From contig NZ_MWWY01000001.1 in NCBI RefSeq assembly GCF_002259755.1, forward strand, positions 459 to 57,917: DNA of 57,459 nucleotides. The letters run 5' to 3'. This document shows, piece after piece, positions 36,289 to 45,224 of the stretch. Numbering within the stretch: position 1 is the first letter of the stretch; the number at the start of each line of letters is the position of its first letter. The DNA comes from Bifidobacterium hapali. GTDB taxonomy: Bacteria > Actinomycetota > Actinomycetes > Actinomycetales > Bifidobacteriaceae. Both the position numbers and the translations under genes were made by a program. Under the pieces are notes generated by a model, which was not told where the DNA came from, did no database searches, and was given only the letters and a program-made list of their open reading frames with translations.

Positions 36289-37410
36289 TCAGTTGTGCGA
36301 TACTTGTTGCCGACGCAAATATTCGCGTAAGAAGGGTACTGCAAAATCAACTTTACCGCGTTCTGTCTCGCGGATGACATAGGCGTCAAGTAGCCGTTTG
36401 CGGTATGTGGCGGCGTAGTTGCTAGTTTTGCCCATACGTTCGGCTACTACCGCGGTAGATGATGGTCCGTCTGCCATTGCCATTGCTTCCAGATATGCGC
36501 GATCATTATGAGATAAACCAGATAATTCGGGAATGCACACGGCATTATCTAGATCAACGTTAGCATCGCTAAGACCTTGTTGTACATCCTGATCGCTGAC
36601 AACATCTGCATTCCGCATATCCGCAGCATCCCATATGTGATATCCCACTAGCTGAATCATATATGGATACCCCGCTGTCGTCTCAGCCGCAGTAGCAACC
36701 TGTTTCTGAGTGATCGTCATCCCAGAGGTACTGAACGTTGTTTCAAATGCTGTGCGTACTTCCTCAATCGGAACATCAGTGAGTACGTTAGTTTTGGCGC
36801 GTCTGAGAAACATAATGACTTTGTCGTTAAATAAATCTGACATCATCTGCGGAAGTCCGGCGAAAACAATGGCGATATTTCGCCGTTCTCGGATCTGATG
36901 TTGAACTGCCGTTGCGAGAGCGATGAGATCAGATTGGTCAGCAGCTTGCGTTTCATCTATGGTGATGAGTAGTCCAACATGACGTTTATCTAGCGTTGCT
37001 AGACGTTCTGACATGGCCTTGCGTAAGGTTTCTGGCATACGTTTTTGGGAGACAGTTCTGCTTCTCCTAGACTGATACTTGTCCCAGCGATGCTCAGGGA
37101 TGGTTTAAACGCAAATCGATCAAGAAGCCGATCTTTGACTCGCAATTCATTGACCAAGCGCTCGCATAATCCTTGGGATGCGTTTTCCTCGATAATATTC
37201 CAATGCCTTGTGCGAGCTTTATCGGCAAGGACGGTGAGCATGACTGTTTTGCCTGTACCTCGGGCACCAGTAATGAGCATGATACGCCCTGGAGCGCCAA
37301 CTCCATTGTCTAGTCCTTTTTCGAAGTCACGGATGATTTTGGAGCGTCCAATCAGCAGTGGTGGTTCTCCGTCTGCTGTTGGCTTGAATGGATTCTGCGG
37401 GGGATCTCAT
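36289..37410 (-). pseudogene. Frameshifted AAA-type ATPase (two homopolymer indels)
   Basis: From ATG 37410 (AGGCAGC upstream) the frame is lost after about 4 codons unless one C is removed from the C5 run at 37401-37407; the corrected protein starts MRSPQNPFKPTADGEPP. It then reads LLIGRSKIIRDFEKG and Walker A TGARGTGKT up to about 37040. There one A must be added to an A5 run (near 37045-37053) to join the second part, which carries Walker B-like LLITIDETQ and a C-terminal winged-helix-like region (STAVVAERMGKTSNYAATYRKRLL). The intact protein would be an ATP-binding protein of about 370 residues. It has lower GC than its neighbours, lacks the operator-like words of the locus, and looks inserted. 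Sequencing error is possible. Confidence 0.75.
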
Positions 37411-37724
37411 GCTGCCTCCTAAAACCCTATATATAAAGCCAAATCAAAAATATCAAAAATATCAAAAATGAAGGCAGACCAATCTGCAGCACAGTTGCCG
37501 TGAAGCAGCAGCAGCGCTGTTTCACGGCCCACCCTGACAAAATGGGCCAAGGAAAGAGCAATGTCAATTCTGACTTAACAGAGCCAAAAGAACAAGGGTT
37601 TGATAGGCGCGTAGAAGTGAGCGGATGTGGAAGGGTGGAAGAGTGCGAAAGGTGCGAAGGCGGAAGAATGATGAGAGTAGTGACTGGAATGTGACGAATG
37701 ATATCGAGCGCGAACCGGTAACGT

Positions 37725-37734
37725 AACCGGTTCA
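37725..37734. promoter_or_regulatory. Upstream operator-like site AACCGGTTCA
   Basis: Intergenic copy of the locus word, about 250 bp before the binding-protein promoter, with a further AACCGGTA at 37713. Spaced suitably for looping with the site at 37974. The remaining 37411-38154 gap holds three ATATCAAAA-like repeats (37440-37470) and a TTAACAGAGCC fragment, and no convincing gene. Confidence 0.5.
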
Positions 37735-37973
37735 GTAAATGATGATCAGCGTGAAGAAATACACCAGCTAAGCGGCTAATATTGCTCGAACACTCAGTCG
37801 CGACACGCCGAAAAGCGTACTGTAATGACTTACGAATCCAGTTGTGTACGATCGTACTGATCAAAGGTGAACATGACTGAAATTCCAGTATTTTCAAGGG
37901 CTGTGTCCACTCCATCAATCGCTAAACAATCGCTGATGTTCGATTATGTGAACCCATATATTAACGCAGTTAC

Positions 37974-38011
37974 TTAACCGGTTGACAAACTCAAAAGTTC
38001 GATGCTATATT
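37974..38011 (+). promoter_or_regulatory. Operator/promoter of the mannan-oligosaccharide importer operon
   Basis: TTAACCGGTTGA (37974-37985) overlaps the -35 TTGACA (37982-37987); after 18 bp comes TATATT (38006-38011). The leader to ATG 38155 is about 140 nt. Confidence 0.8.
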
Positions 38012-38154
38012 AAATGTCAACAACGCAAAAACCTTACAGAATAAGGGTTTTGCGAAGTGTGCGCTGCCGGTGTTCATAGCTGAGCGACGGCGGAAACCAA
38101 TAAAAAGGACTGAAGGCTTCACCTATTCAGGACTGATTGGCAAAGGAGACAGGA

Positions 38155-39549
38155 ATGAAAGCACTCAAAAAGATCGTAACCGCGGCCACTGCCGCTGTCT
38201 GCGCGCTGAGCATGGCGGCCTGCGGAACCGGTTCAGGTTCCAGCGACGGCACTGAACTGACTTACGACAAGATCGAACTTGGCACCACTGGCAAGGACAT
38301 CAAGACCACTGTCAACCTGTACAGCCATCGTACCGATATGCTGCAGGACACCTACAACGGTACGACATGGAAGCAGTACATTGAAGAATTCAACAAGCTG
38401 TATCCAAACATCACGGTTAAGGTCGAAGGCGGCACCAATTACGGCGATTCCGCACTGACCCGTCTGCAGGGCGGCGACTGGGGCGACATGATGATGATCC
38501 CAACTGTCGATGCCTCCGAGCTGCAGAACTACTTCCTGCCCTTCGGCACTGTCGATAATCTGAAAGATAAAATCCACTACGTGTATGCCCAGCAGTACGA
38601 CGGCAACGTCTACGGCATCTCCTCAACCGGTAACGCGGTCGGCATCGTTTATAACAAAGCTGTATTCAAGGCCGCCGGCATCACTGAGAATCCGAAGACT
38701 CCAGAAGAGTTCATCAACGACCTCAAGCTCATCAAGGAAAAGACTGATGCCATCCCGCTGTACACCAACTACGCGGCCGGCTGGACGATGGGCGCATGGG
38801 ATGCCTACATCGGTGGTACCGCTACTGGCGACGCCAAGTACATGAATCAGGAGCTGCTGCACACGCAGGACCCGTTCTCTGACCCGGGCGACGGCACTCA
38901 CGCTTACAACGTGTACAAGATTCTGTACGATGCCGTGGCTGATGGACTGATCGAAGACGACTTCTCCACCACTGATTGGGAAGGCTCCAAGACTCAAATG
39001 AACTCCGGCAAGATCGCCACGATGGTGCTCGGTTCGTGGGCTGTCTCCCAGATCAAGTCGGTCGGCGAGCATGCTGACGATATCGGTTACATGCCGTTCC
39101 CGATCACCGTTGACGGCAAGCAGTACACTTCCTCTTCTGCTGACTATGCGTTCGGTATCAACAAGGACGCTTCCAAGGAGAATCAGGAAGCCTCGATGAT
39201 TTTCATCAAGTGGATGACTGAAAAGTCTCACTTTGCTACGAACGAAGGCGGTTTGCCAGTCGACAAGGCTGATACCACACTCCCGGATGTCTACTCTGAG
39301 TTCAAGGATGTGACGTTCGTTGAAGATGAACCTTCTGTTGAAGGCGAAGAAGATCTGTTCAACGATCTCAATTCCGACTCCGAACTTAACATCAACGCTG
39401 CCGGCGATGCTCGTGTCCAGTCCATCGTCGAAAACGCGGCTAACAAGACCAAGTCTTACGACGATCTTGTTAAGGAATGGAATGAGAAGTGGAACGGTGC
39501 GCTGAAAACTGAGAACGTGGACGTCAAGTACACCACGGTCGCTAAGTGA
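38155..39549 (+). CDS. Sugar ABC transporter substrate-binding lipoprotein
   Basis: 464 residues. The signal peptide ends in a lipobox with the lipidated Cys at residue 23 (ALSMAACG), so the mature protein is anchored outside the membrane. The rest is a family-1 extracellular solute-binding protein (AFGINKDASKENQEASMIFIKWM and NLYSHRTDMLQDTY typical). It should capture mannan-derived oligosaccharides for the two permeases downstream; specificity is inferred from context. AAAGGAG precedes ATG 38155; the frame open to 38137 is not used. An AACCGGTTCA word lies just after the lipobox codons. Confidence 0.9.
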   Translation: MKALKKIVTAATAAVCALSMAACGTGSGSSDGTELTYDKIELGTTGKDIKTTVNLYSHRTDMLQDTYNGTTWKQYIEEFNKLYPNITVKVEGGTNYGDSALTRLQGGDWGDMMMIPTVDASELQNYFLPFGTVDNLKDKIHYVYAQQYDGNVYGISSTGNAVGIVYNKAVFKAAGITENPKTPEEFINDLKLIKEKTDAIPLYTNYAAGWTMGAWDAYIGGTATGDAKYMNQELLHTQDPFSDPGDGTHAYNVYKILYDAVADGLIEDDFSTTDWEGSKTQMNSGKIATMVLGSWAVSQIKSVGEHADDIGYMPFPITVDGKQYTSSSADYAFGINKDASKENQEASMIFIKWMTEKSHFATNEGGLPVDKADTTLPDVYSEFKDVTFVEDEPSVEGEEDLFNDLNSDSELNINAAGDARVQSIVENAANKTKSYDDLVKEWNEKWNGALKTENVDVKYTTVAK

Positions 39550-39890
39550 GCGAGCGAGTAAATAACTCACCCGCAACGTAACCGCTTCAGTTACTTCGCT
39601 GAGCTAACAATCTAGCCATAACCCACCTTCCTCCATCCAACTGTTCGGGTAGTCGTCAGCAGCAACGCCGGTGGCTGCCCGAACGCATCTTCAGACTTTC
39701 GTTCATCGCACAATCGCGCGTGATCGAACTCTAATAACCATCCCAACTGGTTTTATGAACCGCTTCAGCTCAGCTCACCCAGCTCACCCAGCTCACCCAG
39801 CTCAGCGCAGCCGGCGCAAGTTAGCGCAAACCGCAAACGCGCGAAACAAGCGTACAAAGCAACATAAAACCCAACCAAAGAGAGGGATCT
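39550..39890. other. 341-bp gap between binding protein and permease genes
   Basis: Holds two operator-like words AACCGCTTCA (39580-39589 and 39758-39767) and a short tandem repeat of CAGCTCACC (about 39766-39806). No gene, promoter or terminator is clear. The gap is unusually long for an ABC operon. Confidence 0.6.
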
Positions 39891-40988
39891 ATGACCTCGT
39901 CAACAGTGGGAACGACGTCATCCGTCGACATCCCTGATAATATCCAGCCAAAAGACTGGCGCAAGACAGGAATCATCGTGGCGTTCTCGGCGATCCCGCT
40001 CGCCCTGCTTGTGTTCTTCACCTACCTGCCGTTCTTCAACATGGTCGGCTACAGCTTCTACAAGATGAAGTACATTGGTACCCCGAAGTGGATCGGTCTG
40101 CAGAATTACATCGAAGTGTTCACTCGCCCCGACACGCTGTCGTCGCTCAAACTCAGCCTTTACTACATGGCCGGCGCGCTCATTCAGGTCGCCATTGCGC
40201 TGTACCTGTCCACGATGCTCGCGTTCAAAGTACGCGGCGGCGGCTTCTTCAAAGCCGTCTATTTCTTCCCGTTCCTGATCAACGGAATCGCAGTCGGCTT
40301 CATTTTCAAGTTCTTCTATACTCGCGGCTACGTGTTCGATACCGTGCTGCAATGGTGTGGTTTCCAACTCGACTCCCTGCCGTACTGGCTGAAGGATCAG
40401 CGTATCAACAACTGGTCGCTGGTGGGCGCGTCTATCTGGCGTTACCTTGGACAGAACGTCATTCTGTTCATCGGTGCAATTATGTCGGTTGACAAGACGC
40501 TGTACGAAGCCGCTGAAATCGACGGTGCGAACAAGTGGCAGCAGTTCAAGCACATCATTTTGCCCGGTATCCAGACGATTCTCGTACTCAACATCATCCT
40601 GTCGATTACTGGCTCGCTGTCCGCTTTCGAAGGTCCGTACGTGATTACGACTGGTGCGAACGGTACTGCAACGTACTTCGTACTTATGGATCAGCTCGCG
40701 CACGGTAGCCAGAAGGTCGGTCTCGCATCCGCGATGGCTGTGGTACTACTCATGATTATCTTGCTGTGCGCTCTGCTACAGCAGATGTTCTTTAAGTATG
40801 TGTTCCGTGACGCTGATGACGGCGTTGCGAAAGCGAAGAAGAAGGCTGCGAAGATCGAACGTCAGCGTCGCAAGATGGCGTTGAAGAACGCGCCGATCGT
40901 GCGTAACGGTTCTCGTAACACGGGTAACGGCTCGGGCAACAGCTCACTTAACGGCTTCAGTAACAACAAGGAAAAGGCGGTGGCATGA
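39891..40988 (+). CDS. Sugar ABC transporter permease (MalF-like)
   Basis: 365 residues with six membrane helices and the EAA loop for ATPase contact (YEAAEIDGANKWQQFKHIILP, about 205-225). The C-terminal tail of about 60 residues is long, Lys/Arg- and then Asn/Ser-rich. Together with the next gene it forms the channel of the importer. GAGAGGGA lies upstream of the ATG. Ends in a 4-bp overlap with the next permease gene. Confidence 0.9.
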   Translation: MTSSTVGTTSSVDIPDNIQPKDWRKTGIIVAFSAIPLALLVFFTYLPFFNMVGYSFYKMKYIGTPKWIGLQNYIEVFTRPDTLSSLKLSLYYMAGALIQVAIALYLSTMLAFKVRGGGFFKAVYFFPFLINGIAVGFIFKFFYTRGYVFDTVLQWCGFQLDSLPYWLKDQRINNWSLVGASIWRYLGQNVILFIGAIMSVDKTLYEAAEIDGANKWQQFKHIILPGIQTILVLNIILSITGSLSAFEGPYVITTGANGTATYFVLMDQLAHGSQKVGLASAMAVVLLMIILLCALLQQMFFKYVFRDADDGVAKAKKKAAKIERQRRKMALKNAPIVRNGSRNTGNGSGNSSLNGFSNNKEKAVA

Positions 40989-41881
40989 TGACTGACGTTG
41001 TCGCACAAGCCAAAGCGCGTAGTATGGCGCGCAGCAATTCGTTCTGGTACAAGGCAAAGAACGGTCTGCTGGTCTTTCTTAAGTACTTCTCGCTGATTTT
41101 CGTAGCGTTCTGGATGCTTGTACCGCTGGTCAGCTGCTTCGTGACTGCAGCTAAAACCACGAAAGAATATCAGAGCACGTCTGTGATGCAACCGCCGTCG
41201 AACTGGTTCAATGTTGCGAACTATGTGCAGGCGTTCAAAGCATCGAATATGGCGATCGCGTTCCGTAACTCGTTCGTTGTGCTTGTAGTGGTACTGATTA
41301 TCACTACGCTTATCGGTACGATGCTCGCGTACGTACTGTCCCGCTTCACCTTCCCGGGGAACGCGGTGATTCGCGGTCTGTTCACGGTGGCCGCGCTACT
41401 GCCAGGTATCGCAATGCAGGTTCCGATGTACAAAATGATGGTGCAGCTGCACGCGGTCAACACAATGTGGGGCTACATTTTGATGATGTGCGGCACCGAT
41501 GTGATTTCGATTTACGTGTTCATTCAGTACTTTGAGAACATTTCGATTTCGCTCGACGAAGCTGCGATTATGGACGGCGCCTCATACTGGACGATCTACT
41601 CGCGTGTGCTGCTACCGTTGCTGAAGCCGGCGATCGTGACCTGCATGATTTTGAAGGGCGTGGGCGTGTACAACGAGTACTATGCCTCGAACCTGTACTT
41701 GCAGAAGGAAAGCCTCAAGACGATTGCGATCGCGCTGTACTCGTTCACCGGCCCGATGGGTAGCCAGTACAACTTAATCTGCGCTGGCGTGATTATTACG
41801 CTGTTGCCGATGCTGATTTTGTTCCTTATTTTCCAGAAGCAGATTTACAACGGCATCGCAGCTGGAGCGGTTAAGGAATAG
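40985..41881 (+). CDS. Sugar ABC transporter permease (MalG-like)
   Basis: 298 residues, six membrane helices, EAA loop DEAAIMDGASYWTIYSRVLL (about 192-211). Starts with ATGATG overlapping the previous stop (ATGA), so translation is coupled. No ATPase gene follows, and the MsmK-type ATPase at 19 kb is the only sugar-type ATPase in the window. Followed after 71 bp by the beta-mannosidase gene, probably in the same transcript. Confidence 0.92.
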   Translation: MMTDVVAQAKARSMARSNSFWYKAKNGLLVFLKYFSLIFVAFWMLVPLVSCFVTAAKTTKEYQSTSVMQPPSNWFNVANYVQAFKASNMAIAFRNSFVVLVVVLIITTLIGTMLAYVLSRFTFPGNAVIRGLFTVAALLPGIAMQVPMYKMMVQLHAVNTMWGYILMMCGTDVISIYVFIQYFENISISLDEAAIMDGASYWTIYSRVLLPLLKPAIVTCMILKGVGVYNEYYASNLYLQKESLKTIAIALYSFTGPMGSQYNLICAGVIITLLPMLILFLIFQKQIYNGIAAGAVKE

Positions 41882-41952
41882 CATTTGGCCGTATTGTTAG
41901 CTACTAGTTACTCGCTAGTCACTACTAGTCACTATCAACAAGGATGTTCATC

Positions 41953-44715
41953 ATGACTCATACACCATCAACGTTCCGCTCGCTCACTGAGGGCTGGACG
42001 GTTCGCGCACTGAACCCGCAAGTCGCTCCTGCTGAGGTTCGTACTGCGATTGAGGCCGGAATTCCGGCCATTGTGCCCGGCGAAGTAACGCTTGATTTGC
42101 TTGCTGCTGGACTGATTGACGAGCCGTTCGACGGTGATAATGAGAACCGTCAGCAGTGGATTGGCGACGTCGACTGGCAGTTCGAGACTGAATTTGAGTG
42201 GCATGCAGACGATCGTGCTCGGCATGATCTCGTCGCGTATGGACTTGATACGGTTGCTACGGTTGCGATTAACGGACAACTGGTTGGCTTTGCGCAGAAT
42301 TATCATCGCTCGTATCGTTGGGATGCGCGCGGTCAGCTACGTGAAGGACTGAACCGGTTAACCGTTACGTTCGCATCGTCAGTGCGCGAGTCTGACCGTC
42401 GTGAGCAGGAACTCGGATACTACCCGCATACCGAACATCACGCGTTTAATCAGCTGCGCAAACCGAGTTATCAGTTCGGTTGGGACTGGGGTATCGATGT
42501 TGCGAACGCTGGTATGTGGCGTGAGATCGGTATCGATTCATGGTCTGGCGTGCGGTTTAAGGCGGTACGTCCGCTGGTGAATGTGCTGCCGGATGGTACT
42601 GGCGTGCTCACCACCACGGTTGAGATTGAACGTGAAGGTGAGGGCCGAGTGATGACGTCGGCTGACGCGCATGTTCAGCAGAAGCCGGTTCCAGTGAGCG
42701 TGACTGTGACTGGATTCGGTGCGAACGTAACCGCTTCAGGTGAAGTTGAGTACGGTCGCGATACGGCAACGATCACTACTGTGGTGCCTGCGGTGCAACG
42801 TTGGTGGCCGATTGGTTACGGTAAGCAGCCGTTGTACGACGTGACCGTAACCGCTTCAGCATCGACGAACGATGATACCGCGGCCACTGCGGGCGCAACC
42901 GATACAGCTGCTGCAAACGCAACGTGGACCGGTCGAGTCGGCTTCCGTACTGTGCACGTCGATACGCGCGCTGACGAAATCGGCCGTCCGTTCCAAATTT
43001 ATGTCAATGATGTACCGGTTCATGCGCGCGGCTACAACTGGGTGCCGATTGATGCCTTCCTGTCGCGCGGCGACCGCGACTTCTATGCGGCACGTTTCGC
43101 TGACCTAGTCGAGTCCAACTCGAACATGGTGCGCGCGTGGGGTGGCAGCATCTACGAATCTGACGAATTTTATGATCTGGCCGACGAACTTGGCATCATG
43201 GTCTGGCAAGACTTTATGCTCGCTTGCGCAGCTTATCCGGAGGATGCTGCCACGCGTGCTGAAATCGAAGCTGAAGCGCGCGAACACATCAACCGCTTAA
43301 GCTCACATCCGAGCCTGACCGTGTGGAACGGCTCCAACGAAAACTATGTCGCATACTCCGAATGGGGTGGATTCAAGCAAGCACTGCGCGACGACGACAA
43401 GCCGGCAAACGCATACGGTTACGGCGAAAAAGGTTGGGGCGACTACTATTACGCCGACCTGTTCCCCAAGCTGCTCGCCGAACTCGACCCCACGCACGTC
43501 TACCTGCCGAGCTCGCCAATGAGCTTCACACCGTTCGTTGATGCGAACAAGGACGTGGACGGCACCATGCACATTTGGGATGTGTGGAACCGTGCCGACT
43601 ATCGCAAATACGCCGATTACACGCCTCGTTTCGCCGACGAGTTCGGTTATCAGGCGCCGCCAGCGTTCAGCACACTCACCCGCGTTGTTCATGATGAACC
43701 GCTTCAGCCGTTCGGCAAGCAGATGCTCGTGCATCAGAAAGCGTCCGGTGGCAACTACAAGCTCGCTCGTGGCATGCGCTCGCATCTGACCCCGGGCAAC
43801 ATTAACGATGTGAGCTACAACGCGGACGGCACGCGCAACTGGCTGCTGCCAACCGATGAGTGGGATTCCATCGAAGATTGGCACTGGGCGTGCCAGCTGC
43901 AGCAGGCGCAAGCGATTCGCTTCGGTGTTGAGCACATGCGCTCGCTTGAACCGGTTAATGCCGGCGCGTTGATTTGGCAGTTGAACGACGATTGGCCGGT
44001 CGTGTCGTGGGCTGCGGTTGACTATTACGGTCATCGCAAGCCGTTGTGGTATGCGTCGCACGACTTCTTCGCACCGCGATTCGCAACGATTCAGCCACGC
44101 GTTTCCGATCGTGCGCGCGAAGACAAGAGCTGGGAAGGTAACCCGGTCGCTCCCGATCATCTTGCGCTGATCATTGCTAACGATACGCGCGAAGCTTGGT
44201 CTGGTACATGGACGGTAGAGCGTCGCAACGTCGCAGGCGAAGTGCTTGCTTCGCAAACGTTTGACGTGGCGTTCGCTGCCGGCAAGCCCGGTCATGTTAC
44301 GTTGACACTTGCTGAAGCGGTTGCGTCGTTCGATGATCCGTACGGCGAGATTATTGTGGCGACGCCGACTTCGATTGCTGACGTTGACGCTGCGGACGCT
44401 GCCGATGATGCGTTTACTCGTGTGATCTACAACCCATCCGATGTGATTGACCAGTCGCTCGATCGCACGCCACTCGACGCGACGGTTGTCGCAACTGGCG
44501 ACGGCTACGATCTGACGGTCACCGCACGCGCTTATGCACGCGACGTGTTCTGCATGGTTGACAAGGTTGATGCTGACGCGCGCATCAACGGCGGCATGGT
44601 GTCGCTCTTGCCGGGCGAGTCGGTGACGTGGCATATCACCGCTGTTGCCGGACTTGATCCAGTTGCGTTCACCGCGCCAAACGTGCTGCGTTGCGCTAAC
44701 GACCTTAAGCGCTAA
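41953..44715 (+). CDS. GH2 beta-mannosidase
   Basis: 920 residues, cytoplasmic. The sugar-binding N-terminal domain, Ig-like domain and TIM barrel of the beta-mannosidase branch of GH2 are recognisable: HHAFNQLRKPSYQFGWDWG, WGGSIYESDEFYDLADELGI, acid/base Glu in WNGSNEN (about 461) and nucleophile Glu in FADEFGYQ (about 562). It releases terminal beta-mannose from imported manno-oligosaccharides. AAGGATG lies 8 nt before ATG 41953; the ATG at 41944 overlaps that site. A Thr/Ala/Asp-rich insert is at about 300-325. At least seven operator-like words lie in the gene. Confidence 0.92.
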   Translation: MTHTPSTFRSLTEGWTVRALNPQVAPAEVRTAIEAGIPAIVPGEVTLDLLAAGLIDEPFDGDNENRQQWIGDVDWQFETEFEWHADDRARHDLVAYGLDTVATVAINGQLVGFAQNYHRSYRWDARGQLREGLNRLTVTFASSVRESDRREQELGYYPHTEHHAFNQLRKPSYQFGWDWGIDVANAGMWREIGIDSWSGVRFKAVRPLVNVLPDGTGVLTTTVEIEREGEGRVMTSADAHVQQKPVPVSVTVTGFGANVTASGEVEYGRDTATITTVVPAVQRWWPIGYGKQPLYDVTVTASASTNDDTAATAGATDTAAANATWTGRVGFRTVHVDTRADEIGRPFQIYVNDVPVHARGYNWVPIDAFLSRGDRDFYAARFADLVESNSNMVRAWGGSIYESDEFYDLADELGIMVWQDFMLACAAYPEDAATRAEIEAEAREHINRLSSHPSLTVWNGSNENYVAYSEWGGFKQALRDDDKPANAYGYGEKGWGDYYYADLFPKLLAELDPTHVYLPSSPMSFTPFVDANKDVDGTMHIWDVWNRADYRKYADYTPRFADEFGYQAPPAFSTLTRVVHDEPLQPFGKQMLVHQKASGGNYKLARGMRSHLTPGNINDVSYNADGTRNWLLPTDEWDSIEDWHWACQLQQAQAIRFGVEHMRSLEPVNAGALIWQLNDDWPVVSWAAVDYYGHRKPLWYASHDFFAPRFATIQPRVSDRAREDKSWEGNPVAPDHLALIIANDTREAWSGTWTVERRNVAGEVLASQTFDVAFAAGKPGHVTLTLAEAVASFDDPYGEIIVATPTSIADVDAADAADDAFTRVIYNPSDVIDQSLDRTPLDATVVATGDGYDLTVTARAYARDVFCMVDKVDADARINGGMVSLLPGESVTWHITAVAGLDPVAFTAPNVLRCANDLKR

Positions 44716-44732
44716 AGCAATAGGCGTAATCT

Positions 44733-45100
44733 CGGCTCCCCTTGTCAGGACAGCACCGTAAAGCAAACAGCAGAGCTGTTTGTAGGTACTGTGCGAGCCG
44801 ACAGGCGAGCCAGTACATTACGCGCGCAGTGCGTCCGAAATTACAGGACGTTGCCGTTAAGCAAACAGTGGAACTGTTTGTAGGCAACGTGCGAGCCGAC
44901 AGGCGAGCTAATAAACTGCGTGCGTAGCGCGTCCGAAATTGCAGGACGAGCTGGCCGCGAGTAGACCTTATCTCGGCTCCCCTTGCTAGGGGAGCTGGCC
45001 GCGAAGCGGTCTGAGGGGTAGCCACACGGGTTGAACGTTCCAAGGGTGTGACTACCCCTCAGTCAGCTACGCTGGCAGCTCTTCCTGCAATTACAGACGT
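44733..45100. repeat. Mosaic intergenic repeat, copies C and D, with flanking tail
   Basis: Two successive units (44745-44846 and 44846-44946), each with AAGCAAACAG...CTGTTTGTAGG, GCGAGCCGACAGGCGAGC and GCGTGCGTAGCGCGTC-like tails. They are followed by GGCTCCCCTTGCTAGGGGAG (44974-44996) and an inverted end GACTACCCCTCAGTCAGCTA (45050-45069). The whole fills the gap between the beta-mannosidase and LacI genes; no gene seen. Confidence 0.75.
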
Positions 45101-45197
45101 GTTACGCCAGCGGAAATCGTCTCAATCAAGAGACATCACAAAAAAATAGACATACCCGCATCGGCGCGGCGCACAAGCAAACGTCGATAGACTGTAC

Positions 45198-45209
45198 TGA
45201 ACCGATAAA
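45198..45209. promoter_or_regulatory. Degenerate operator before the LacI gene
   Basis: TGAACCGATAAA resembles the left half of TGAACCGGTTCA and lies 15 nt before the LacI start, downstream of a TAGACT -10 candidate (45187-45192). Possible autoregulation. Confidence 0.4.
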
Positions 45210-45224
45210 GTGGAAGGGGAAGCG

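Noticed and set aside
37427..37918. 163-residue minus-strand frame in the gap before the importer operon
   Set aside because: No start context, no domain pattern and overlaps operator and repeat sequence.
38625..38634. AACCGGTAAC words (38625, 37713, 34109) as further operator sites
   Set aside because: The right half of the palindrome is missing; left out of the count to keep it conservative.
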